From contig CALUJQ010000012.1 of NCBI GenBank assembly GCA_944320995.1, forward strand, positions 1-64,000: 64,000 nucleotides of DNA. Direction: 5' to 3'. The translations under genes and the position numbers were made by a program. Of this stretch, positions 54,088 through 62,636 are shown in pieces. Origin of the DNA: an uncultured Barnesiella sp. GTDB lineage: Bacteria > Bacteroidota > Bacteroidia > Bacteroidales > Barnesiellaceae. The notes beneath the pieces were generated by a model. That model saw nothing but the letters and a program-made list of their open reading frames with translations. It did no database searches and was not told where the DNA came from. Each line of letters opens with the position of its first letter. Positions within the stretch are counted from its first letter, which is position 1.

Positions 54088-54943
54088 AGAGTATTATATC
54101 GTTACCGGAGCCAATGGCAGCATAGGACAAGCCATCACCGAAGCCCTTGCCTCCCAAGGATTACCCATCATTATGGCCTGCCGCAATATCGCCAAGTCGC
54201 AACCTGTACAGCAGCGCATAATCGACCAAACCGGCCAACCCGACATCTTGTTACTTCCCCTCGACCTCGCTTCGCTAAAATCCATTACGCAATTCAGCGA
54301 ACGGCTTGCCCAAGAGAATTTTTCCATAAAAGCTCTTATCAACAACGCCGGGGTGATGTGCAAGAATTTTGGACAAACAGCCGATGGTTTCGAAATGACA
54401 GTAGGGGTCAACTACATAGGGACTGTCTTCCTCACCCAATTGCTGCTCCCACTCATGCAACCCGGCAGCCGTATAGTCATGACCACTTCGCTCACCCGGT
54501 ATATAGGCAAAATAGACACCTCGTTCTTCGTCGATACCCCAACAAGCTATAAACGATTCAAGGCTTATAGCCGCTCGAAACTGGCGCTAACCCTATACAC
54601 GGCGCGACTGGCTCAGGAATTGCGTCCCCGCGGCATCGTCGTAAACGCCGCCGACCCGGGAGTCGTCGATACCGACATGATTACCATGCATTCGTGGATA
54701 GACCCTTTGGCCAATCTCTTCTTCCGCCCGTTCATCAGTTCTCCTCACGAAGGTGCTACCAGCGCAATCTGCGCAGCAACCCTCCCCGACTCGGGTGAAG
54801 TTTCCGGTGAAATATTCCGTAAGGAACGCCATTCCCCCATACCCGGTTCTTTGAAAGATTCCCAACAGGCCTCGTGGTTATGGGACGAGACAAAAAAAAT
54901 TGTCGCCAATCGATGCAAAGAGACAGCGGGACAAACCGAATAA
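54080..54943 (+). CDS. Short-chain dehydrogenase/reductase, retinol-dehydrogenase-like (SDR 2)
   Basis: A 287-residue SDR with TGANGSIG (9-16), LINNAGVM (87-94), Ser137 and the Y163-SRS-K167 catalytic pair at the long Ser-Tyr spacing typical of retinol-dehydrogenase/WWOX-like SDRs. PGVVDTDM follows. CRN after strand beta-2 (IMACRN) suggests NADP(H) preference. ATG 54080 overlaps SDR 1 by 8 bp. Two SDRs in one cluster could give opposite stereochemistry (3-alpha and 3-beta) or act at two positions on the steroid. Substrates are not determined. Confidence 0.85.
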   Translation: MNKEYYIVTGANGSIGQAITEALASQGLPIIMACRNIAKSQPVQQRIIDQTGQPDILLLPLDLASLKSITQFSERLAQENFSIKALINNAGVMCKNFGQTADGFEMTVGVNYIGTVFLTQLLLPLMQPGSRIVMTTSLTRYIGKIDTSFFVDTPTSYKRFKAYSRSKLALTLYTARLAQELRPRGIVVNAADPGVVDTDMITMHSWIDPLANLFFRPFISSPHEGATSAICAATLPDSGEVSGEIFRKERHSPIPGSLKDSQQASWLWDETKKIVANRCKETAGQTE

Positions 54944-55029
54944 ACGACAGAAGCTCAGGCTCTATCTCCTCCCACCGCCTCGCTCGACCCATGCAATTTC
55001 GATTTTCTCGACAGAATAAAGTCGTTTTT

Positions 55030-55060
55030 TTTGTTTTTTCGCCAAAAAATATTACCTTTG
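55030..55060 (+). promoter_or_regulatory. Consensus Bacteroidota promoter (TTTG-N19-TACCTTTG) of a candidate small RNA
   Basis: TTTG (55030-55033), 19 bases, then TACCTTTG (55053-55060). This is one of the best-fitting promoters in the window, yet no protein-coding gene follows on the plus strand for over 1.6 kb. It lies 87 bp after the SDR 2 stop. Confidence 0.75.
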
Positions 55061-55066
55061 TCAAAG

Positions 55067-55213
55067 AATTGAAACAGTACCTCCCACAAAAGAGTTACTA
55101 TTTAGATAATTGATTAAAGACAAGTTCTGCCGGAGAAAAACAACGATGTGAATCGTTACACTATCAGTCCCCTTTTTTATGATATCTATGTTCCGGCAGA
55201 ACTTTCTTTTTTT
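55067..55213 (+). ncRNA. Candidate small structured RNA (about 145 nt)
   Basis: From the predicted start, an A-rich 5' part leads into a long-range perfect 13-bp stem, AAGTTCTGCCGGA (55122-55134) with TCCGGCAGAACTT (55192-55204), followed by TCTTTTTTT, so the stem can also terminate transcription. Inside it is a 6-bp hairpin AACGAT-gtga-ATCGTT (55142-55157) and an open pyrimidine-rich segment (CCCCTTTTTT). There is no convincing reading frame. The layout (own promoter, closing stem with internal bulge, terminator) is that of an intergenic regulatory RNA; a 6S-like or Bacteroidales-1-type RNA is one possibility, but I could not establish the class. It might instead be a long leader or terminator of the SDR operon. 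Confidence 0.55.
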
Positions 55214-55318
55214 AAATCCCCCCTTTCATCAAACCGATAAAAAGTCTTGAAGGTGTCGAATCTTAACTTATCGACCCGATAAAAATCTTACGGTTTCAAC
55301 CCGATGCATAAAAACAAA

Positions 55319-55348
55319 ATCCTCGGCAAGATGTCTCTTGCCGAGGAT
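55319..55348 (-). terminator. Terminator of fba
   Basis: A perfect 13-bp stem (ATCCTCGGCAAGA with TCTTGCCGAGGAT) and a 4-base loop, followed on the minus strand by TTTGTTTTT. It lies 47 bases after the fba stop. The stretch 55214-55318 between the small-RNA terminator and this hairpin shows nothing recognisable. Confidence 0.85.
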
Positions 55349-55395
55349 CTATATTTTGCCTGCCCTTAAACAAGGCGATGACACAAATGTATCAA

Positions 55396-56394
55396 TTACA
55401 ATTTACCGGCACTACCCAATACGTTTTCAATTTTGTGAACGTAAAGTTTCTCCATGTTGTCACGAGCCGGACCCAGATATTTACGAGGATCGAATTCGGC
55501 AGGCTTCGTGGCAAATACCTCACGGATAGCGGCAGTCATGGCCAAACGGCTATCGGAGTCGATGTTGATTTTGCAAACGGCCGATTTGGCAGCTTTACGC
55601 AACTCCTCTTCGGGGATACCGATAGCTGCGTCGAGTTTGCCTCCGTATTTGTTGATTGTATCGACCTCGTCTTGGGGAACCGACGAAGATCCGTGCAATA
55701 CGATGGGGAAGCCCGGGAGTTTCTCCATAACAGCATCGAGTACCTCGAAAGCCAAGGGAGGAGGAACCAAACGGCCCGTAGCGGGATCAACGTGGCATTG
55801 CTCGGGTTTGAACTTATAGGCACCGTGCGAAGTACCGATCGAGATAGCCAACGAATCGCAGCCTGTACGGGTAGCGAAGTCGATTACCTCTTCGGGATCG
55901 GTATAGGTATGGTGTTCGGCCGATACTTCATCTTCTACACCAGCCAAAACGCCCAACTCGCCTTCTACCGTTACATCATATTGGTGAGCATAGTCTACTA
56001 CTTTTTTCGTCAGAGCCACATTCTCTTCATAAGGCAGGTGAGAACCATCGATCATCACCGACGAGAAGCCCATATCGATACACGATTTGCACAATTCGAA
56101 CGAATCGCCGTGGTCGAGGTGCAACACGATTTGAGGATGTTCGCAACCCAACTCTTTGGCATATTCCACAGCGCCTTGTGCCATATAACGGAGCAACGTT
56201 TGGTTTGCATAGTTACGAGCGCCTTTCGATACTTGGAGAATTACAGGCGACTTAGTCTCTACGGCTGCTTTGATAATTGCCTGCAACTGTTCCATGTTGT
56301 TGAAGTTGAATGCAGGAATAGCATATCCGCCTTTAATAGCCTTGGCAAACATCTCTCTGGTGTTTACCAATCCTAATTCTTTGTAGCTTACCAT
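55396..56394 (-). CDS. fba: Class II fructose-bisphosphate aldolase
   Basis: A 332-residue zinc-dependent glycolytic aldolase. Landmarks are AIPAFNFNNMEQLQAI near residue 25, the zinc and catalytic region VLHLDHGDSFE near 90-100, VEGELGVLAGVED, ISIGTSHGAYKF near 195, and VLHGSSSVP near 235. Length matches the class IIB-like form. It has its own promoter and terminator, so it is monocistronic. Confidence 0.95.
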   Translation of the reverse strand: MVSYKELGLVNTREMFAKAIKGGYAIPAFNFNNMEQLQAIIKAAVETKSPVILQVSKGARNYANQTLLRYMAQGAVEYAKELGCEHPQIVLHLDHGDSFELCKSCIDMGFSSVMIDGSHLPYEENVALTKKVVDYAHQYDVTVEGELGVLAGVEDEVSAEHHTYTDPEEVIDFATRTGCDSLAISIGTSHGAYKFKPEQCHVDPATGRLVPPPLAFEVLDAVMEKLPGFPIVLHGSSSVPQDEVDTINKYGGKLDAAIGIPEEELRKAAKSAVCKINIDSDSRLAMTAAIREVFATKPAEFDPRKYLGPARDNMEKLYVHKIENVLGSAGKL

Positions 56395-56430
56395 CTTATT
56401 TTATAAATTATAGGTTAGTAAATTCTACTG

Positions 56431-56438
56431 CAAAGATA
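56431..56438 (-). promoter_or_regulatory. -7 promoter element of fba
   Basis: Minus-strand TATCTTTG, 36 bases before the fba ATG. The 311-bp gap 56395-56705 also holds the speA promoter; the middle part (56440-56640) shows nothing recognisable. Confidence 0.6.
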
Positions 56439-56649
56439 AACATTTTTTGCCGACTCGCTCCACCAATAGAGATAAAAAACATATACACTTCTCTTTTTTA
56501 ATCTCACAAACGGTATAAAGGCTCCATCTTATGGCTTTTCAGACTGTATATTTTCTCGGAATATCGAATATTGTCGATTTCTCTCGCCTCCAATGGTATT
56601 TAGCCTGTTTTTACAGCGCTTTCGGCTTTCTCGATTCAATTATTATCCC

Positions 56650-56657
56650 TATTTTTG
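56650..56657 (+). promoter_or_regulatory. -7 promoter element of speA
   Basis: TATTTTTG fits TAnnTTTG, 48 bases before ATG 56706. Confidence 0.5.
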
Positions 56658-56705
56658 TAGCCTGTATATTTTTTATAAAACTCTAAATTTATTCATTTAT
56701 AAAAA

Positions 56706-58604
56706 ATGAGAAAATGGCGTATCGAGGACTCTGCCGAACTGTACAACATCAACGGTTGGGGCCTGAAATATTTTTCGATCAACGACAAGGGGCATGTTGC
56801 GGTAACTCCGCGGGAAGGATATGCATCGGTCGATTTGAAAGAGTTGATGGACGAATTACAAGTGCGTGATGTGACCGCTCCTGTCTTGCTGCGCTTTCCC
56901 GATATACTCGACAACCGCATCGAGAAAATATCCAAATGTTTCCAACAAGCAGCCGACGAGTATGGATACACGTCTAAAAATTTCATCATCTACCCGATCA
57001 AGGTAAACCAAATGCGGCCGGTTGTCGAGGAGATCGTCAGCCACGGGAAAAAATTCAACATTGGGCTGGAAGCCGGATCGAAACCCGAATTACATGCCGT
57101 ATTGGCCATCAACACCGACAAAAACTCGCTCATCATCTGCAACGGGTATAAAGACGAGAATTACATCGAGTTGGCACTCTTGGCCCAGAAAATGGGTCGG
57201 CGCATCTTCCTCGTCGTAGAAAAATTGAACGAACTGCGACTCATCGCCGATATTTCGAAGCGTCTGAAAATACGCCCCAACATAGGAATTCGTATCAAAC
57301 TGGCCAGCTCGGGCAGCGGGAAATGGGAAGAGAGCGGTGGCGACGGCAGCAAATTCGGATTGAATTCCAGCGAATTGCTTGATGCGCTCGATTTTTTAGA
57401 AAGAGCAAAAATGAGCGACTGCCTCAAACTCATACACTTCCACATCGGTAGCCAAATTACCAAAATACGCCGCATCAAGAATGCCCTCAAAGAGGCTTCG
57501 CAATTCTACGTACAGCTTCAAAACATGGGATTCAATGTGGAATTTGTAGATATTGGCGGAGGACTGGGAGTCGATTATGACGGCACGCGATCCTCGTCGA
57601 GCGAAAGCAGCATGAACTACTCCATACAAGAGTATGTGAACGACTCGGTTTCGGCCCTTGTCGATGCCTGTACCAAAAACAACTTGCCCCAGCCCAACAT
57701 CATTACCGAATCGGGGCGTTCCCTCACGGCTCACCACTCGGTACTCGTGTTCGAAGTACTGGAAACGACCTCGCTCCCGATATGGGACGACAAAGAAGAA
57801 TTGGACGAAAATCCTCACGAACTGGTCGATGAATTGTACAAAATTTGGGACAACATGAGCCAACCCCGCCTGCTCGAATCGTGGCACGACGCCTTGCAAA
57901 TCAGAGAAGAAGCACTCGATCTCTTCGGATTAGGTCTTCTCGACTTGCGCACACGGGCACAAATCGAACAACTGTTCTGGTCGGTAGCACGCGAGGTGAA
58001 CGAAATCGCTTCGGACATGAAACATGCCCCCGAAGAGTTACGGAAAATATCGAAGCTCCTGCCCGACAAATACTTCTGCAACTTCTCGCTCTTCCAATCA
58101 TTGCCCGACTCGTGGTCGATCGACCAACTGTTCCCGATCATGCCCATCAGCCGGCTCGACGAACGCCCCGACCACACGGCCACCTTGCAAGACATTACTT
58201 GCGACTCCGACGGCAAGATAAACAACTTTATCTCTCCACACGGGTCCAATTCCCACCTGTCGGTACATGCACTCAACAACAAGGAACCTTACTACATAGG
58301 AGTGTTCCTCGTGGGTGCCTACCAAGAGATTTTGGGCGATATGCACAACCTCTTCGGCGATACCAACGCCGTACACGTGAGCGTATATAAAGACCGCTAC
58401 GAAATAGACCAAGTCATCGACGGCGAAACCGTGGCCGAAGTGCTCGACTATGTGCAATTCTCGCCCAAGAAACTGGTCCGCAGCGTAGAGACGTGGGTGA
58501 CCTCGTCCATGAAAGCCGGCATCATCACCCCCGAAGAGGGACGGGAATTCCTCTCGAACTACCGCTCGGGACTCTACGGATATACTTATCTTGAAAACGA
58601 CTAA
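56706..58604 (+). CDS. speA: Biosynthetic arginine decarboxylase
   Basis: A 632-residue PLP enzyme of the alanine-racemase-fold group that converts arginine to agmatine, the first step of polyamine synthesis via agmatine. The PLP lysine is in FIIYPIKVNQMRPVVEE near residue 100. GLEAGSKPEL, LIHFHIGSQI and FVDIGGGLGVDYDG (residues about 280-294) are family hallmarks, and a C-terminal domain follows. Length is close to E. coli SpeA. It ends in a strong terminator and is monocistronic. Confidence 0.95.
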   Translation: MRKWRIEDSAELYNINGWGLKYFSINDKGHVAVTPREGYASVDLKELMDELQVRDVTAPVLLRFPDILDNRIEKISKCFQQAADEYGYTSKNFIIYPIKVNQMRPVVEEIVSHGKKFNIGLEAGSKPELHAVLAINTDKNSLIICNGYKDENYIELALLAQKMGRRIFLVVEKLNELRLIADISKRLKIRPNIGIRIKLASSGSGKWEESGGDGSKFGLNSSELLDALDFLERAKMSDCLKLIHFHIGSQITKIRRIKNALKEASQFYVQLQNMGFNVEFVDIGGGLGVDYDGTRSSSSESSMNYSIQEYVNDSVSALVDACTKNNLPQPNIITESGRSLTAHHSVLVFEVLETTSLPIWDDKEELDENPHELVDELYKIWDNMSQPRLLESWHDALQIREEALDLFGLGLLDLRTRAQIEQLFWSVAREVNEIASDMKHAPEELRKISKLLPDKYFCNFSLFQSLPDSWSIDQLFPIMPISRLDERPDHTATLQDITCDSDGKINNFISPHGSNSHLSVHALNNKEPYYIGVFLVGAYQEILGDMHNLFGDTNAVHVSVYKDRYEIDQVIDGETVAEVLDYVQFSPKKLVRSVETWVTSSMKAGIITPEEGREFLSNYRSGLYGYTYLEND

Positions 58605-58612
58605 CTTTTCAC

Positions 58613-58658
58613 ATGGGTTATCGGAGAACGACCGTTCTCCGATAACCCATATCTTTTT
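58613..58658 (+). terminator. Terminator of speA
   Basis: A perfect 17-bp stem (58613-58629 with 58634-58650, core GGGTTATCGGAGAAC) and a 4-base loop, followed by TCTTTTT. The truA ATG lies only 15 bases after the stem, so truA must be read through or started from a promoter I did not identify; the hairpin could also occlude its ribosome-binding site. Confidence 0.8.
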
Positions 58659-58664
58659 CATTGC

Positions 58665-59420
58665 ATGCAACGCTATTTCATCTACCTCTCGTTCAACGGC
58701 GCCCGGTATCACGGCTGGCAGATACAGCCCAACGGTATCACCGTGCAAGAGTGTCTCGAAAAAGCGTTGGCCACACTATTCCGCCACGAGACTCCGGTCA
58801 CGGGGGCCGGACGTACCGACACCGGCGTCAACGCCCGCCTCATGGTTGCGCACTTCGATACCCCCGATCCACTCGACAATCCCGCCGAAACAGCCAATCG
58901 GCTCAACCGTATTCTTCCCCCCGACATTGCCGTGTATGACATACGCCCTGTCATAGCCGAAGCCCACAGCCGCTTCGACGCCCTCAGCCGCACCTACAAA
59001 TACTACCTAATCGACCACAAGTCGCCCTTCTTCGAAGCATTTGCCTGCCGCTACCGCGGTACGCTAGATTTCGAGAAAATGAACAAGGCTGCCGAACAGT
59101 TGTACCGATATACCGACTTCACCAGTTTCAGCAAACTGCATACCGACGTCAAAACCAACAACTGTAAGGTGACCTTTGCCCGCTGGGAGCGCGAGGGAGA
59201 GCAACAAGTATTCACCATCACCGCCGACCGGTTCCTGCGCAACATGGTGCGTGCCATTGTGGGGACTTTGCTCGATGTGGGACGAGGGAAACTATCGGTC
59301 GAGGGTTTCTGCCGCATCATCGAGCAGAAAGACCGCTGTGCCGCCGGCACCTCGGTCCCCGGCAAAGCCTTGTTCCTACACGACATCACCTACCCCGACC
59401 ATCTGTTTCTGCCCCGATAA
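58665..59420 (+). CDS. truA: tRNA pseudouridine(38-40) synthase
   Basis: A 251-residue enzyme that makes pseudouridine at positions 38-40 of the tRNA anticodon arm. [22 protein letters not shown] opens the protein, the catalytic aspartate is in [11 protein letters not shown] (about residue 51), and [22 protein letters not shown] near 190-210 is the second hallmark. A GNAT gene starts 11 bp downstream and is probably co-transcribed. Confidence 0.95.
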   Translation: MQRYFIYLSFNGARYHGWQIQPNGITVQECLEKALATLFRHETPVTGAGRTDTGVNARLMVAHFDTPDPLDNPAETANRLNRILPPDIAVYDIRPVIAEAHSRFDALSRTYKYYLIDHKSPFFEAFACRYRGTLDFEKMNKAAEQLYRYTDFTSFSKLHTDVKTNNCKVTFARWEREGEQQVFTITADRFLRNMVRAIVGTLLDVGRGKLSVEGFCRIIEQKDRCAAGTSVPGKALFLHDITYPDHLFLPR

Positions 59421-59431
59421 AGGACCGACTC

Positions 59432-59872
59432 GTGGAGATTAAACACATAACACACCATAAAAAAGATTTCCTCGACCTGCTATTATTGGCCGACGAATGC
59501 GAAGAGATGATAGACCGCTACCTCGAACGGGGCGAAATGTTTGCCTTGTACGACGAAGGGTTGAAAAGTATCTGTGTCGTCACGCAAGAGGGGCAAGGGC
59601 TTTACGAAATCAAGAATTTGGCCACTTATCCCACTTTCCAACGTCAAGGTTATGCCCGCAAACTCATCAAATACGTGGAAAGCCACTACCCCACGGGAGC
59701 TACCTTGCAAGTCGGTACAGGCGATTCGCCCCTCACGGTGCCCTTCTACGAGCGATGCGGATTCTGTTACTCACACCGCATTCCCCGGTTCTTTACCGAC
59801 CACTATCCACACCCCATCTTCGAGAACGGCCGGCAACTCGTCGATATGATTTATTTAAAGAAGAAAATTTAA
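59432..59872 (+). CDS. GNAT family N-acetyltransferase
   Basis: A 146-residue protein with a GTG start. The acetyl-CoA motif is NLATYPTFQRQGYARKLIKY (about 62-81, with R-x-x-G-x-A), and the C-terminal VPFYERCGFCYSHRIPRFF matches the usual FYxxxGF element. The acceptor is unknown. It follows truA by 11 bp, and lgt ends convergently 4 bases after its stop. Confidence 0.86.
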   Translation: MEIKHITHHKKDFLDLLLLADECEEMIDRYLERGEMFALYDEGLKSICVVTQEGQGLYEIKNLATYPTFQRQGYARKLIKYVESHYPTGATLQVGTGDSPLTVPFYERCGFCYSHRIPRFFTDHYPHPIFENGRQLVDMIYLKKKI

Positions 59873-59876
59873 AAGA

Positions 59877-60740
59877 TTACTTCGCGGATTCTCTCCGCAC
59901 TGTTTTCGACGGTCGGTCACCAACAGGTTTGTTCCACCTCGTAATCACGAAATAGAGTCCCAGCACGACAAACGGGATACTCAATATCTGTCCCATATCG
60001 ATAGGCAGGGCGTTTTCAAAATCGACCTGACGCTCTTTGAGGAACTCGACAAAGAAACGGAACAAGAAAATGAGGGCGATGCACAACCCGAAATAGAACC
60101 CCCGTCCACAACGGTCGCGGCGAGCCCAAGCAATCCACACCATTACCCCAAAGAAAAGGAAATAGGCCAACGCCTCGTAGAGCTGCGCCGGGTGACGCGG
60201 CAACATATCGACCCGCTCGAAGATAAAAGCCCAAGGCACATCGGCAGGCATACCGATAATTTCGGAATTCATCAAGTTGGCCAGCCGTATGAACCCTGCC
60301 GCCAACGGCGCGGCAACCCCCATCATGTCGAGAATGTCGAGGTAGTGTATCTTCGTTTTGCGACAGAACAACGCCAAAGCGACAATCAACCCCAGCGTCC
60401 CCCCGTGGCTCGCCAATCCCGCATAACCGGTAAAACGCCACCCTCCATCGGGAAGGAAATGTATCGGCAACACAATCTCCAACGGACGGCTCAAATAATA
60501 CCCCGGCTCGTAAAACAGGCAATGCCCCAGTCGGGCTCCGATAAAAATTCCCAAAAAGCTATATACGAAAAGAGTTTGGAACGTATCGAGAGGCAACCCC
60601 TTCAACCGATACAACTTATATACCACCTGACTGCCTGTCAAAATAGCGATAATCCAAAAAATACTATACCACCGTATGGCGATTCCCGCCACCGAAAAAA
60701 GCACCGGGTCGGGATTCCAATGAATGTAAAGCAACTCCAT
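59877..60740 (-). CDS. lgt: Prolipoprotein diacylglyceryl transferase
   Basis: A 287-residue inner-membrane enzyme with about seven transmembrane helices that attaches diacylglycerol to the lipobox cysteine of lipoproteins, many of which appear in this window. Landmarks are IGARLGHCLFYEPGYY near residue 85, the GYAGLASHGG motif near 105-115, GFIRLANLMNSEIIG near 150 (variant of the RxGNFxNxE signature), and the YPAQLYE-like RHPAQLYEAL near 180. The leader is about 107 bases. Confidence 0.93.
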   Translation of the reverse strand: MELLYIHWNPDPVLFSVAGIAIRWYSIFWIIAILTGSQVVYKLYRLKGLPLDTFQTLFVYSFLGIFIGARLGHCLFYEPGYYLSRPLEIVLPIHFLPDGGWRFTGYAGLASHGGTLGLIVALALFCRKTKIHYLDILDMMGVAAPLAAGFIRLANLMNSEIIGMPADVPWAFIFERVDMLPRHPAQLYEALAYFLFFGVMVWIAWARRDRCGRGFYFGLCIALIFLFRFFVEFLKERQVDFENALPIDMGQILSIPFVVLGLYFVITRWNKPVGDRPSKTVRRESAK

Positions 60741-60853
60741 AAATTACATTTTTCCCTTTACAGGTCGGGCCTACACCTCGATCTTAAAAGAACACGTTTC
60801 CAAAAATACTGTCCGCACAAAGAGACAAAACGCCTCCTTATTTGCACTTCGTG

Positions 60854-60861
60854 CAAAGATA
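60854..60861 (-). promoter_or_regulatory. -7 promoter element of lgt
   Basis: Minus-strand TATCTTTG. Immediately downstream the transcript would begin with the perfect hairpin TTGCAC-gaa-GTGCAA (plus 60842-60856). The leader to ATG 60740 is about 107 bases. Confidence 0.55.
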
Positions 60862-60910
60862 GTACAAATCTCCTTTCGTCCGAACCATACGAAAAAAAGA
60901 AAAGAATGAC

Positions 60911-60918
60911 TACCTTTG
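60911..60918 (+). promoter_or_regulatory. -7 promoter element of the EamA-family gene
   Basis: TACCTTTG fits TAnnTTTG. The predicted leader of about 100 bases to ATG 61028 includes a small hairpin CGCCT-GTAAATTCCGG-AGGCG. The lgt and EamA promoters are divergent, 49 bp apart. Confidence 0.55.
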
Positions 60919-61027
60919 CACCCATTGATTTCTCATCGGGAGAAGCCCCGGCCGCCTGTAAATTCCGGAGGCGACGTGTTTCCCCCGAAAGAGAAAGTGT
61001 TTTTCTTATCCCCAAAAGGTAAACAAG

Positions 61028-61930
61028 ATGTGGTTATCGCTCGCTTTTCTATCGGCCCTCCTGTTGGGCTGTTATGAAGTATGTAAAAAGAAATCGCTCG
61101 ACAACAATGCCGTCATTCCCGTGTTGTTTCTCAACACCTGTTTCTGCAGCCTGTTGTTTCTTCCCTGCATCATACTCTCCTACGGGTTTCCCGAGTTCAT
61201 GCACGACACACTTTTCTATGTCCCCCGATCGACCTTGCGCGAACACATCTATATAATAGGTAAAGCCGCCCTCGTTCTCACCTCTTGGACCTGTGCCTAT
61301 TTCGCCACCAAGCACCTGCCCATCACTATTGCCGGTCCTATCAAAGCGTCGCAACCGATACTTACCCTCGTGGGGGCATTACTCATCTTCGGCGAACGGC
61401 TCAACCTCTACCAATGGATCGGAGTACTCTTGGCGATTATCTCGTTCATCATGCTCTCTTTTTCGGGACGGAAAGAAGGCATCAACTTCAAACACAACAT
61501 TTGGATACTTTTTATCGTATTGGCCACGATTACCGGAGCCGCCAGCGGGTTGTACGACAAATACCTCATGTCGCACGGCTTCGACCGTATGACCGTGCAA
61601 GTGTGGTACTCCTACTACCAAATGGCCATGATGGCCGTCGTACTGTTGCTGCTGTGGTATCCCCAGCGCAAGCACAGCACTCCGTTTGTGTGGCGCCCAT
61701 CGATATTTTTCATATCGCTCTTTCTCGTCTGTGCCGATTTTGTTTACTTCTACGCACTCAGTTATCCCGAGTCCATGATTTCGATTGTCTCGATGGTACG
61801 CCGCAGCAGCGTCGTGGTAAGTTTTATCGCCGGAGCGATCCTCTTCCGAGAAAAAAATATCCGCAACAAATCACTCGATCTGCTGCTCGTATTGTTAGGT
61901 ATGTTTTTCCTCTACCTCGGCACCCGATAA
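61028..61930 (+). CDS. EamA/DMT-superfamily transporter
   Basis: A 300-residue inner-membrane protein with about ten hydrophobic helices in two EamA repeats (about 1-140 and 155-300). Typical features are TKHLPITIAGPIKASQPILT in repeat 1 and SIVSMVRRSSVVVSFIAGAI in repeat 2, both at the helix pair that usually holds the ExKP-like motif. Drug/metabolite transporters of this family export or import small metabolites; the substrate is unknown. It has its own promoter. Confidence 0.87.
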   Translation: MWLSLAFLSALLLGCYEVCKKKSLDNNAVIPVLFLNTCFCSLLFLPCIILSYGFPEFMHDTLFYVPRSTLREHIYIIGKAALVLTSWTCAYFATKHLPITIAGPIKASQPILTLVGALLIFGERLNLYQWIGVLLAIISFIMLSFSGRKEGINFKHNIWILFIVLATITGAASGLYDKYLMSHGFDRMTVQVWYSYYQMAMMAVVLLLLWYPQRKHSTPFVWRPSIFFISLFLVCADFVYFYALSYPESMISIVSMVRRSSVVVSFIAGAILFREKNIRNKSLDLLLVLLGMFFLYLGTR

Positions 61931-61953
61931 TCACAGAATATTTCGAATAGATT

Positions 61954-61985
61954 TTTGGGCTTACCGATGCAAATGATTACTTTTG
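61954..61985 (+). promoter_or_regulatory. Promoter of the DUF3256 gene (TTTG-N20-TACTTTTG)
   Basis: TTTG (61954-61957), 20 bases, then TACTTTTG (61978-61985), 15 bases before the ATG at 62001. A full consensus Bacteroidota promoter, so the transcript is almost leaderless. Confidence 0.7.
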
Positions 61986-62000
61986 TATAAAACGATCGTT

Positions 62001-62636
62001 ATGAAAGCTAAATTTCTGCTACTCATATTCACAATGGCTGCCATATTTTCATCGTCGGCCATCGAACCGGCAGCGCAACTCTTGGTTTCCATGCCCGACT
62101 CACTCATACCCTCAATCGAAGTAAACCGACGAAAAGATCTCATCGACCTTTTCCATGCCGGACAAAGTGCTCAAACGACTACAAAACTGGGAGGAGTAGC
62201 TACCTTGACAGTTTTACAAGACAATGCACTATCGATCGACCTCTCCTCAAAAAGTAAAATGGCAATTCGGATATACACCACTCGTAACAACGATTCGATC
62301 ATCACTCTTATCAATACCGTATATGCCCCGGCCGGCGACAGCCAAATACGGTTTTTCGACACCGCATGGAACGAACTGCCCGCCTCGAAATACATAAAAC
62401 CCCTACAAATGGAGCAGTTCTTCTCATTTCCTGACAGCGTAACAGAATCGGAGAAAAAAGAACTTTTGCAGCCTGTAAATATCTTTCTCGTAGAATATAA
62501 ATTGGAAACCGACGGGAATCTCTGTGCCCGCCATTCTTGGAAAGAATATCTCGACAAAGAGACATACGATCTCATTAAACCCTACCTTAAAGATTACATT
62601 TCACTACATTGGGACGGAAAACGATTCGAAAAATAA
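62001..62636 (+). CDS. DUF3256 family secreted protein
   Basis: A 211-residue protein with a signal peptide (MKAKFLLLIFTMAAIFSSSA). It has the DUF3256 features LLVSMPDSLIPSIEVNRRKDLIDL near residue 25, then VYAPAGDSQIRFFDTAWNELPA near 110 and EQFFSFPDS near 140. The family is confined to Bacteroidota, is presumably periplasmic, and has no known function. ATG 62001 is preferred over an in-frame start at 61983 that lies within the promoter. Confidence 0.85.
   Translation: MKAKFLLLIFTMAAIFSSSAIEPAAQLLVSMPDSLIPSIEVNRRKDLIDLFHAGQSAQTTTKLGGVATLTVLQDNALSIDLSSKSKMAIRIYTTRNNDSIITLINTVYAPAGDSQIRFFDTAWNELPASKYIKPLQMEQFFSFPDSVTESEKKELLQPVNIFLVEYKLETDGNLCARHSWKEYLDKETYDLIKPYLKDYISLHWDGKRFEK

Noticed and set aside
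60906..61022. Short leader peptide frame upstream of the EamA gene
   Set aside because: Its ATG lies upstream of the predicted transcription start (-7 box at 60911-60918), so it would not be on the transcript.
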